Source: Candidatus Sigynarchaeota archaeon
Lineage (GTDB): Archaea > Asgardarchaeota > Lokiarchaeia > Sigynarchaeales > Sigynarchaeaceae
DNA: 5,625 nt
Assembly (NCBI GenBank): GCA_030587525.1
Contig: JAUQYW010000610.1
Span: 1 to 5,625, forward strand
Direction: 5' to 3'
How positions within the stretch are numbered: the first letter of the stretch is position 1; each line of letters starts with the position of its first letter. Shown here one piece after another: positions 1 through 5,608 of the stretch. The position numbers and the translations under genes are program-made. A model generated the notes under the pieces. The model made no database searches. It had not been told where the DNA came from and worked only from the letters and a program-made list of their open reading frames with translations.

Positions 1-24
1 CGTTGTAGCGATGCCACCGGAACA

Positions 25-543
25 TTATTCTATCTCTTTTTCGTAATTTATCGATCTTATCTCAGAGAACCCCTCTGGTGATGACGGATTACATGTCGCG
101 ACGCCCACGAACGAATACGCACATCCGTAATACAAGAACCACTTGTTTTTAAAAAAGACCAGTCCTTCTGTGAAGGTCGTGCCCGCGGCATATTGGCCCG
201 TCTTTTCGAAGGGCAGTTCTGGCTTGAAGAAAGGTTGGTCCAATCGAGCCAGCAATCGTGTTGGTTTGGCATGATCAAACAAGGCTTGTCCACCCGCGTA
301 CGTGTTTGCCGGCACCGCGCGGTCGCCGATTTGAGCGTGATTCTTCCCGTTGTACATCACCAGGATCCCGTCGGTCGTTAACAGTGGTGGCGGACCTGCT
401 TCTATCAGCTGGCTGTCGAAAAATCTCGGTCTCGGTCGCAAGACGATGGGCCCACGTTTCCAATGAATCAAGTCCTTGGAACTAGCGGCGTGCAAGGCTC
501 GCTCTCCCCAGTACATCCAATATTTCCCCCGGATCCTGACCAA
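25..543 (-). CDS. C-terminal GH130-type glycosidase/phosphorylase fragment, 5'-truncated (probable remnant)
   Basis: This 172-residue frame matches the C-terminal half of the GH130 / Pfam 'glycosidase' five-bladed beta-propellers, which act on beta-mannosides and related sugars as phosphorylases or hydrolases. Visible blade motifs are GKYWMYWGE (residues 6-14), SSKDLIHW (21-28), the GPPPLLTTDGILVMYNGK stretch (50-67), YAGGQALFD (82-90) and EGLVFFKNKWFLYYG (126-140). Family members are usually about 300-370 residues, so the N-terminal blades, which carry most of the active site, are missing. The frame stays open upstream only to 612, where TGA (613-615) closes it, and none of the three frames between 613 and 744 reads as GH130 sequence. 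The start is a TTG at 541-543 with an AGGT-like ribosome site about 6 bases ahead; the first ATG is at residue 10. Translation is therefore possible, but catalysis is unlikely. A gene remnant is my preferred reading; a fragment that works with a partner is less likely. Confidence 0.72.
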   Translation of the reverse strand: MVRIRGKYWMYWGERALHAASSKDLIHWKRGPIVLRPRPRFFDSQLIEAGPPPLLTTDGILVMYNGKNHAQIGDRAVPANTYAGGQALFDHAKPTRLLARLDQPFFKPELPFEKTGQYAAGTTFTEGLVFFKNKWFLYYGCAYSFVGVATCNPSSPEGFSEIRSINYEKEIE

Positions 544-651
544 TTTTGACCTGCCATATGTTATCTTGCAAAGAATCCCCCTGATTTCGTGAACCAGTTC
601 ATTTAAGGGAAATCAAAATGGACATCATCTTGGTGTTCGAGAAACATTTGA

Positions 652-673
652 TTACAAATTCTACATTTTGTAA
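652..673. repeat. Inverted repeat TTACAAA-N8-TTTGTAA in divergent spacer
   Basis: Perfect 7-base arms at 652-658 and 667-673 flank an 8-base spacer. The element lies in the 201-base region between the divergent GH130 fragment and the PurF-like gene, about 70-90 bases before the latter's start. The geometry suits the operator of a dimeric DNA-binding protein. The spacing is seen directly; a regulatory role is inference, and chance is not excluded in AT-rich spacer DNA. I see no gene or RNA in the rest of 544-744. Confidence 0.35.
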
Positions 674-718
674 ATCTCCACACTGAAGAAATCACGAAAA
701 GTTACTCGCATTTCCGGA

Positions 719-726
719 TTAATATC
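719..726 (+). promoter_or_regulatory. Possible TATA-like box of the PurF-like gene
   Basis: TTAATATC resembles an archaeal TATA box. With the usual distance of roughly 25 bases to the transcription start, transcription would begin near 745-749. That would give a leaderless message from 745, or a very short leader if translation begins at 760. It does not sit easily with the Shine-Dalgarno-like AAGGA at 736-740, so the call is weak. Confidence 0.25.
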
Positions 727-735
727 ATCGGTTTT

Positions 736-740
736 AAGGA
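736..740 (+). promoter_or_regulatory. Ribosome binding site AAGGA ahead of the ATG at 745
   Basis: AAGGA lies 4 bases before the ATG at 745 and 19 bases before the in-frame ATG at 760. It therefore favours 745, although protein-family similarity begins at 760. The spacing is slightly short for a strong site. Confidence 0.45.
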
Positions 741-744
741 CTGT

Positions 745-2154
745 ATGATTTTTATTACCATGGGTGGAATATTCGGCGTCGTCTCTCGTGGCGACTGTGT
801 CCAAGATCTATTTTATGGAACGGATTATCACAGCCACCTGGGGACTTATCGCGGCGGTCTTGCTTGTTTAAACTCGGCCGGATTCAACCGGTCGATCCAT
901 GACATCACGAACAGCCAGTTCAGGTCAAAATTCGAGGATGACATTCAAAAGATGCACGGCCACAAGGGTGTGGGTGTTATCTCGGACACGGATGACCAGC
1001 CCTTGCTCATCGGATCTCGTCTCGGAACCTTCGCTATCGTGACAGTCGCCAGGATAAACAACATCAACCAGCTAGCCGAGGACTTGTTCAAGCAAGGTGC
1101 TCATTTTTCGGAGATGAATGGGGACAACATCAATCCAACGGAAATGATCGCCAAGCTGGTATGCCAAGGTGAAACGTTCGCGGCCGGAATCAAGAATGCA
1201 CAAGATAAGGTCGATGGCTTGTGCCAGATTTTGTTACTCACGAAAGACGGCATATATGCAGCGCGTGACAAGTACGGGCGAATTCCTCTCATCATCGGTG
1301 AAAAATCCGGGACACACGCGGTCACGGTAGAGACCTGCGCTTTCTTGAACTTGGGCATCGAAACCACGCGGGACCTAGGTCCAGGCGAGATCGTCTTCAT
1401 CAGCGAGGATGGCGTCGAGCAATTGCAGCCACCAAATGACAAGCTGCAGATATGCGCGTTCATGTGGGTGTATTATGGCTACCCCGCATCCAATTACGAG
1501 GGCATCAACGTGGAAGTCGTCCGCAACCGATGTGGTGCATGCCTGGCTCGCAAGGAAAAAATCCCGCTCGATCTCGTCACTGGCATTCCAGATTCTGGTA
1601 CTGGACATGGCATCGGCTATGCCAACGAGGCCAAGGTGCCGTACGCGCGGCCGTTCGTTAAATATACCCCGACCTGGCCAAGGAGTTTCATGCCCCAGGA
1701 TCAAGTCCAGCGCAATCTCGTCGCGAGGATGAAACTTATGCCGATCAAGGAATTCATCGAGGACAAGCGCATGCTTTTTTGCGAGGATTCTATCGTCCGT
1801 GGAACTCAGCTCCGCGATACCATCCAGCAGCTTTACAAGCTCGGCGCCAAGGAGGTGCACATGCGGCCCGCTTGCCCTCCGCTCGTGTATGGCTGCAAGT
1901 TTCTCAACTTTTCCCGGTCGAAATCGGATCTCGACCTCGCGACCCGACAAGCGATCAAGGAACTAGGCGGCGATGGCACCGGTCTCAAGGAATTCGCGGA
2001 TCCTGATTCGGAAAAGTACAAGATAATGATCGAGAGCATCCGCAAGCAACTCCACCTGACGACTTTGAAATACCAGCGCCTCGATGACCTTGTCGAAGCA
2101 ATCGGTTTACCGAAGGAGAAGTTGTGCACGTATTGCTGGGACGGCGTCGAGTGA
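745..2154 (+). CDS. purF: Amidophosphoribosyltransferase-family protein lacking the catalytic cysteine
   Basis: The 469 residues have the PurF layout: an N-terminal Ntn/class-II glutamine-amidotransferase-like domain (about 6-235) and a C-terminal PRPP-binding phosphoribosyltransferase domain. True PurF transfers ammonia from glutamine to PRPP, the first step of purine synthesis. Seen here: GIPDSG (280-285), the PRPP loop EDSIVRGTQ (347-355, usually DDSIVRGTT), and cysteines 237, 384, 461 and 464 at the places of the four [4Fe-4S] ligands of Bacillus PurF. The N-terminus reads MGGIFG instead of MCGIVG, so the glutaminase nucleophile is Gly7. The RYST and HNGN pocket motifs are also absent; SDTD (80-83) and RINN (103-106) stand there. 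From memory, it resembles a bacterial Cys-less PurF subfamily beginning MGGFFG, which suggests a start at 760, but the ribosome site supports 745. It may use free ammonia, take ammonia from a partner, or do another PRPP reaction. The gene is monocistronic. Family certain, reaction uncertain. Confidence 0.9.
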   Translation: MIFITMGGIFGVVSRGDCVQDLFYGTDYHSHLGTYRGGLACLNSAGFNRSIHDITNSQFRSKFEDDIQKMHGHKGVGVISDTDDQPLLIGSRLGTFAIVTVARINNINQLAEDLFKQGAHFSEMNGDNINPTEMIAKLVCQGETFAAGIKNAQDKVDGLCQILLLTKDGIYAARDKYGRIPLIIGEKSGTHAVTVETCAFLNLGIETTRDLGPGEIVFISEDGVEQLQPPNDKLQICAFMWVYYGYPASNYEGINVEVVRNRCGACLARKEKIPLDLVTGIPDSGTGHGIGYANEAKVPYARPFVKYTPTWPRSFMPQDQVQRNLVARMKLMPIKEFIEDKRMLFCEDSIVRGTQLRDTIQQLYKLGAKEVHMRPACPPLVYGCKFLNFSRSKSDLDLATRQAIKELGGDGTGLKEFADPDSEKYKIMIESIRKQLHLTTLKYQRLDDLVEAIGLPKEKLCTYCWDGVE

Positions 2155-3081
2155 TCACGTTAATATTTTTAATTTTCTGATAATTTCCGCGTCATGCACT
2201 TCAAAGACCGTACCGTGCTTCACGCCAGGCGGGAACGACAGGAGCGCATCCACGGTTTCCCAGCGTGCCCCGTCCTTGCTTTTCACCGCGCCATATCTTT
2301 GCGACCGGAAATATTCATAGAAGATCCACCATTCCCGGGATCGCTGGTTCCAGAACACGCATGGCCCTTCTGCCCAGGTCGTCATGCCATTAGAACCATC
2401 CTTTTCAAGTATCGTTTTGGAAACCGGCTTATCCTGGATTTTCCATGGGCCATCGAGCGAGGGCGAGGTGGCGACGAGTATGTGTTTGCGTGTAAGCTCG
2501 CCTGGAGCATGGGGATCGTTGCCTCGCTCGTCCTTGAAGGCCATAAGATAGGTTTTCCCCTCGTGGTTGATGGAGGCATCGATGCAGTTAAAGCCAGGGT
2601 CGAAAAATAAGCGTGTCTTGGAAAAGGACTTGAAGTCTGTCGTCGCGCAAGCATAGATCCTATGGTTCTTGTAATCACTAGGCTTGTTTTTAGGCTCAAG
2701 AAACGCCGTGCCGACGGTGCTGCTCCAGAAGATGTAATATTCCCTCGTTTCCCGGTCATAAACCGCTTCGGGTGCCCAGGAATTTCGCGCGGTGTGAAAC
2801 TCTTGCATCACGTGAATGACATCTTGCTCGGACCATTCCAGCAAATCGTGGCTCGACGCGTGGACGATGTCCGGCGAGGACCAGCCGTCGGTGCACAATA
2901 AATGGAAGATACCATCGGTCGCTTGGATGATGAACGGGTCCCGCCAGTACCCGGCTCCGACTTTGGATTCCAGGATGGGCATCTCTTCGTTACGCTCTTT
3001 CCACGTCAAGAGATCGCTTGAGATGGCCAGGTGAAGCGCGGGCGCAAATTCCCTGAAGAAACAGAACACGTACATCGGCAT
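2155..3081 (-). CDS. GH43-type five-bladed beta-propeller glycosidase
   Basis: This 308-residue protein fits glycoside hydrolase family 43 (clan GH-F arabinanase, arabinofuranosidase and xylosidase fold), close to the usual length of a single-domain member. Repeated blade motifs are LAISSDLLTW (18-27), WRDPFII (46-52), HASSHDLLEW (74-83), WAPEAVYD (102-109), WSSTVGTAF (119-127), INHEGKTYLM (171-180) and a C-terminal KSKDGARW (267-274). The likely catalytic triad is Asp48 (base), Asp168 (pKa modulator, in CIDAS) and Glu238 (acid, in AEGP). The Asp-Asp distance of 120 equals that of Cellvibrio Arb43A (Asp38/Asp158/Glu221), which supports an active enzyme. The start is the ATG at 3079-3081; the hydrophobic opening MYVFCFF reads as a blade strand rather than a signal peptide, so it is probably cytoplasmic and works on imported oligosaccharides. 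Substrate cannot be told from sequence alone. Its TGA directly abuts the convergent PurF-like stop. Promoter evidence is the divergent spacer at 3082-3277. Confidence 0.85.
   Translation of the reverse strand: MPMYVFCFFREFAPALHLAISSDLLTWKERNEEMPILESKVGAGYWRDPFIIQATDGIFHLLCTDGWSSPDIVHASSHDLLEWSEQDVIHVMQEFHTARNSWAPEAVYDRETREYYIFWSSTVGTAFLEPKNKPSDYKNHRIYACATTDFKSFSKTRLFFDPGFNCIDASINHEGKTYLMAFKDERGNDPHAPGELTRKHILVATSPSLDGPWKIQDKPVSKTILEKDGSNGMTTWAEGPCVFWNQRSREWWIFYEYFRSQRYGAVKSKDGARWETVDALLSFPPGVKHGTVFEVHDAEIIRKLKILT
2162..2186 (+). terminator. T-rich terminator-like tract after the PurF-like gene, inside the GH43 3' end
   Basis: Starting 7 bases after the TGA of the PurF-like gene, the plus strand is AT-rich with runs T5 (2166-2170), T4 (2173-2176) and T3 (2184-2186). 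I see no hairpin, which fits archaeal T-tract termination. The tract is the complement of the lysine- and isoleucine-rich last codons of the convergent GH43 gene, so it would be both coding and terminating. Confidence 0.4.
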
Positions 3082-3163
3082 TTATCACGCCAAAACGGGT
3101 GTGGTTGTCATCCTCTACGAAGGATCCTTTTCCAAAAAATGATGCTCGAAACCGGAACTATCC

Positions 3164-3171
3164 TTTTATAT
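3164..3171. promoter_or_regulatory. TATA-like box in the divergent spacer
   Basis: TTTTATAT (reverse complement ATATAAAA) is the best archaeal TATA-box match in the 196-base spacer. On the plus strand it would place transcription near 3195, giving a leader of about 80 bases to the ATG at 3278. On the minus strand it would start near 3140, about 60 bases before the GH43 ATG at 3081. No clear BRE fixes its direction. The remainder of 3082-3277 shows no RNA gene and no convincing small ORF. Confidence 0.45.
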
Positions 3172-3277
3172 GTCCAGACAAAAAAGCTGATTAAAACGCA
3201 TATGAAACAGTTGCGTGGATACGAGGATTCTAATCGAACTGATGCAGAAAATCGATAAAAAAAGGCACGGGATCATT

Positions 3278-4705
3278 ATGACCTTCAAGACATTAATTAT
3301 CAAGGATTTGGAGCACAATCTCTTTGATTGGGCGACGAAAATCACCGATGGTGACGTGGCATTCATAATCGATCAGGATAGCAAGGTCATCTACGTGTGG
3401 AATGGCCAAAGAACATCCATGATCAAGAAATACGAGTCGGGCGTGATCGCCCCGAAATTGAAAAGCGTGCTACAACTTTATCCCTTTAAGATCACCATCG
3501 TCGAGCAAGGCGAGGAAAAGAACGAGTTAAAAGCCGAAGTCGAGAAGCTTCTGAACGGCGAGGGAACCCCGGTGGGTAACGAGGAGCGCGATAGCTTGGC
3601 ATCCGCGATCGAGTCGCTCGCAGCGGCGAGAGCACAAGGTCTGGAGCTCACGGGTGGAGCGGCGACCGAAGCAGTGCCAGTTGCCGGAGAGCCTGCCAAG
3701 AAATCCACGGGCAAAGCCAAGGACGACCAAGCGGAATATCGAAAGTTGCTCGAGGGGAAGATTCAAGACATTTCCGCGGAAAACGAGACCCTCAAGAAGG
3801 ATCTGGAGACCGAGAAAGCGAAACTCGATGACAAGATCAAGATCGTCGACCTTGAAAAGGAAAAGCTCAAGGTCGAAGCAGAAGCTGAAAAGAAAGAGGC
3901 CGAGGCGACCGCTCGCGATCTCGAGGCCAAGGTTAAGTACTTGGAGCTGGAAAAATCCAAGATACAGGGAGAAACCGGCGCGGCCCGGAACGAGCTCGCG
4001 GCGATGAAGGCTGCCGACGAGGAAAAGATCCAAGGCTTGCGATCGGAGATCGATGCCTTAAAAGAAGTGCTGAAGACTGACCTGGGCGCTACCAAGAAGG
4101 ATCTCGAATCAGCACGGAAGGAAAACGATGCCTTGAAGAAGGAAATGGACGAGAAGATCAAGAAGATCAAGGAGGAATATGCGGAACGGGTGAAGCTCAA
4201 TTTCTTCAACATGAAAGCGCTGCCCTCGGCCCCGGCAGGCACCGTGTGGTTCGAATCCATCGTGCAAGTGATCGCTGGGGATAAAACGGTATTCACGAAA
4301 GACGTCGACATGGAGAAATTAAAGGCGCTGGAGAACAAGCTGGAGAAACCAAAAGAGATCAAGCCAGAATTGAAACCCTCGTCGGTCATTAAAGCATCAG
4401 TGGTTCCGATCCCCGAGCAAAAAGCCACCGTGGTTCCATCTCCAGAGAAGAAAGCCACCGTCGTTCCTTCACCAGAGAAAAATGTGGAGGCGAAGGCTCT
4501 GGTGGAGAAACTAGCAGCTACCGTGGCTTCCGTTGTAAAGAAAGCAGAAACCAAGCCAGCTCCGGCAAAGATCGAGGCGCCGAAAGCGCAGCCACCACCT
4601 GAAGAATCCACCGAATTGGATTTCGTTAATATCGAGGACGAAACCGAAAAGCTGCGAGAGAAAAAGAAAAAAGGCGACGACCTGGATTTCCCGGATCTGG
4701 GATGA
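3278..4705 (+). CDS. Gelsolin-like domain / coiled-coil protein with acidic tail
   Basis: This 475-residue protein has four parts. Residues 1-93 resemble one gelsolin/villin segment: GDVAFIID (25-32), VIYVWNG (37-43), a helix with YESGVIA (52-58), then ITIVEQGEE (72-80), matching the usual VVDQGxE end. By eye, Gly25-Asp26 and Glu53 fall where gelsolin's type-II calcium ligands lie (G65-D66-E97 in human segment 1). Residues 94-148 are a flexible Ala/Gly/Pro linker. Residues 149-308 are a long charged coiled coil rich in Lys, Glu and Leu. After a short block with FFNMKALP and GTVWFESIVQV (309-331) come a decapeptide repeat (373-402), a Pro/Ala/Lys region and an acidic end with two [ED]LDF motifs. 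There is no signal peptide or membrane segment, so it should be cytoplasmic and may bind actin or scaffold. I chose 3278 because domain similarity begins there; GTG 3215 and ATG 3242 are in frame, and none has a good ribosome site. Function is inferred only. Confidence 0.78.
   Translation: MTFKTLIIKDLEHNLFDWATKITDGDVAFIIDQDSKVIYVWNGQRTSMIKKYESGVIAPKLKSVLQLYPFKITIVEQGEEKNELKAEVEKLLNGEGTPVGNEERDSLASAIESLAAARAQGLELTGGAATEAVPVAGEPAKKSTGKAKDDQAEYRKLLEGKIQDISAENETLKKDLETEKAKLDDKIKIVDLEKEKLKVEAEAEKKEAEATARDLEAKVKYLELEKSKIQGETGAARNELAAMKAADEEKIQGLRSEIDALKEVLKTDLGATKKDLESARKENDALKKEMDEKIKKIKEEYAERVKLNFFNMKALPSAPAGTVWFESIVQVIAGDKTVFTKDVDMEKLKALENKLEKPKEIKPELKPSSVIKASVVPIPEQKATVVPSPEKKATVVPSPEKNVEAKALVEKLAATVASVVKKAETKPAPAKIEAPKAQPPPEESTELDFVNIEDETEKLREKKKKGDDLDFPDLG
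4394..4483 (+). repeat. Three tandem 30-base units encoding A-[ST]-V-V-P-[IS]-P-E-[QK]-[KN]
   Basis: Units lie at 4394-4423, 4424-4453 and 4454-4483. The encoded decapeptides read ASVVPIPEQK, ATVVPSPEKK and ATVVPSPEKN. Synonymous differences between units (for example GTG/GTC and CCA/CCT) show the copies are not brand new. They form part of a proline- and lysine-rich spacer between the coiled coil and the acidic tail, probably unstructured. Confidence 0.85.
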
Positions 4706-4763
4706 TACCACTTTTTCCAGCAGCGCCTTGTTATTTCAACAATTCACGTTATTCGTATCGATC

Positions 4764-4773
4764 TTTTTTTTTT
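4764..4773 (+). terminator. T10 terminator of the gelsolin-like/coiled-coil gene
   Basis: Ten consecutive T on the plus strand lie about 60 bases after the stop at 4703-4705, with a smaller T5 at 4712-4716. No stable hairpin precedes it, as expected for archaeal intrinsic termination. It lies in the 73-base convergent spacer just before the hisF stop. On the minus strand it is an A-run, so it would not terminate hisF. Confidence 0.6.
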
Positions 4774-4778
4774 ATATT

Positions 4779-5597
4779 TCATAACCGCATAGGAATTCCC
4801 CGGGCCGCGCAGTATTCCTTGACTTGCTTGATCGTCAGTTCCCTGAAGTGGAAAATCGAGGCCGCGAGCGCAGCGTCTGCTTTTCCAATGGTGAATGCTT
4901 CGAGGATGTGCTGCAGCGTGCCGGCGCCGCCAGATGCGACGACGGGGAGGCCTGTTGCCTCAGCAATCCCGCGCGTGAGCTCCAGGTCATAACCTTGCTT
5001 GACCCCGTCGAAGTCCTTCGATGTTGGCAAGATTTCCCCGACGCCCAGGTTCTTGGCCTCTATCGCCCACTTGATCGCGTCCTTGCCCGTGGATTTGGTG
5101 CCGCCGTGCGTCAACACGTCAAACCAGCAATATTTGTCCCCGATCTTGACCACGGTCTTGCCCGGGGCATCCGCGGGGGATTTCACGAACACTCGCTTGG
5201 CATCGATGGCGCAGACCACGCTTTTCGAGCTGTACTTATCGGCGATTTGTTTGAGCAAACTCGGGTCCTTGACCGCAGCGCTGTTCAGCGAGACCTTTTG
5301 GGCGCCGGAATCCAAAACGGCCGCCACGTCCTCCATCGACGCGATGCCGCCCCCGACGCAGAAAGGGATCGAGATGCCCGCGGCAACCTTCTTCGCAAGT
5401 TCGGTCATCGTCTTACGTTTTTCCACCGTGGCGGTGATGTCCAGGAACACGAGCTCGTCGGCCCCTTCTTTCTCGTAAAACTTTGCGAATTCCACCGGGT
5501 CTCCGGCGTCCTTGAGTTTCACGAACTTCACGCCCTTGACAACTCTACCGCCCTTCATGTCCAAGCAAGGAACGATCCTACGATACTTATTTGCCAT
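4779..5597 (-). CDS. hisF: Imidazole glycerol phosphate synthase cyclase subunit HisF
   Basis: HisF is the (beta/alpha)8-barrel cyclase of histidine synthesis. With ammonia from HisH it converts PRFAR to imidazole glycerol phosphate and AICAR, the latter returning to purine synthesis. At 272 residues it is complete and slightly long. The catalytic aspartates are Asp13 (IVPCLD) and Asp132 (CAIDAK), matching Asp11 and Asp130 of Thermotoga HisF. Phosphate-binding turns VGGGI (81-85) and ASGGAG (221-226) are intact, as are KVSLNSAAV (101-109) and DELVFLDITA (47-56). Relative to Thermotoga there is an insertion at about 138-155, after the catalytic Asp132 and before the THGG motif. I recall similar insertions in methanogen-type HisF. 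The TS-D-DGT loop reads PTSKDFDGVKQGYD, with Val for the usual Thr. HisH and other his genes are not in the window, and the next gene inward is convergent, so any operon partner would lie beyond 5625. The start is ATG 5595-5597 with a strong ribosome site. Confidence 0.96.
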   Translation of the reverse strand: MANKYRRIVPCLDMKGGRVVKGVKFVKLKDAGDPVEFAKFYEKEGADELVFLDITATVEKRKTMTELAKKVAAGISIPFCVGGGIASMEDVAAVLDSGAQKVSLNSAAVKDPSLLKQIADKYSSKSVVCAIDAKRVFVKSPADAPGKTVVKIGDKYCWFDVLTHGGTKSTGKDAIKWAIEAKNLGVGEILPTSKDFDGVKQGYDLELTRGIAEATGLPVVASGGAGTLQHILEAFTIGKADAALAASIFHFRELTIKQVKEYCAARGIPMRL

Positions 5598-5601
5598 ACA
5601 T

Positions 5602-5608
5602 TCACCTT
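5602..5608 (-). promoter_or_regulatory. Strong Shine-Dalgarno site of hisF (AAGGTGA)
   Basis: On the minus strand AAGGTGA lies 4 bases ahead of the hisF ATG and is complementary to the usual 16S rRNA 3' end. It fixes the start and is the best ribosome site in the window. A TATACTTA at the window edge (about 5618-5625) could be a promoter box, but it lies so close that the ribosome site would be at or before the transcript start, so I do not call it. Confidence 0.7.

Noticed and set aside
613..744. A frameshifted N-terminal half of the GH130 gene in the spacer
   Set aside because: I translated all three minus-strand frames; they contain several stops and no GH130-like sequence.
1375..1950. 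Antisense open frame opposite the PurF-like gene
   Set aside because: It lies wholly inside a gene with recognised motifs, and its own translation shows no family features.
3120..3129. Ten-base palindrome AAGGATCCTT in the GH43 leader
   Set aside because: About five such palindromes are expected by chance in a window of this size, and nothing else marks it as a site.
3202..3214. ATG at 3202 as a start for the coiled-coil gene
   Set aside because: It is in a different frame from the long protein; in the correct frame a TGA at 3203-3205 blocks any start before 3206.
3763..4611. Long antisense open frame (282 codons, minus) opposite the coiled-coil gene
   Set aside because: Its product is a monotonous Ser/Phe/Ala sequence, the mirror of Lys/Glu-rich codons. 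It has no domain, and the plus-strand protein is clearly real.
4999..5478. Plus-strand open frame opposite hisF
   Set aside because: It is a shadow of a clear hisF; its low-complexity Ser/Ala/Thr product shows no motif.
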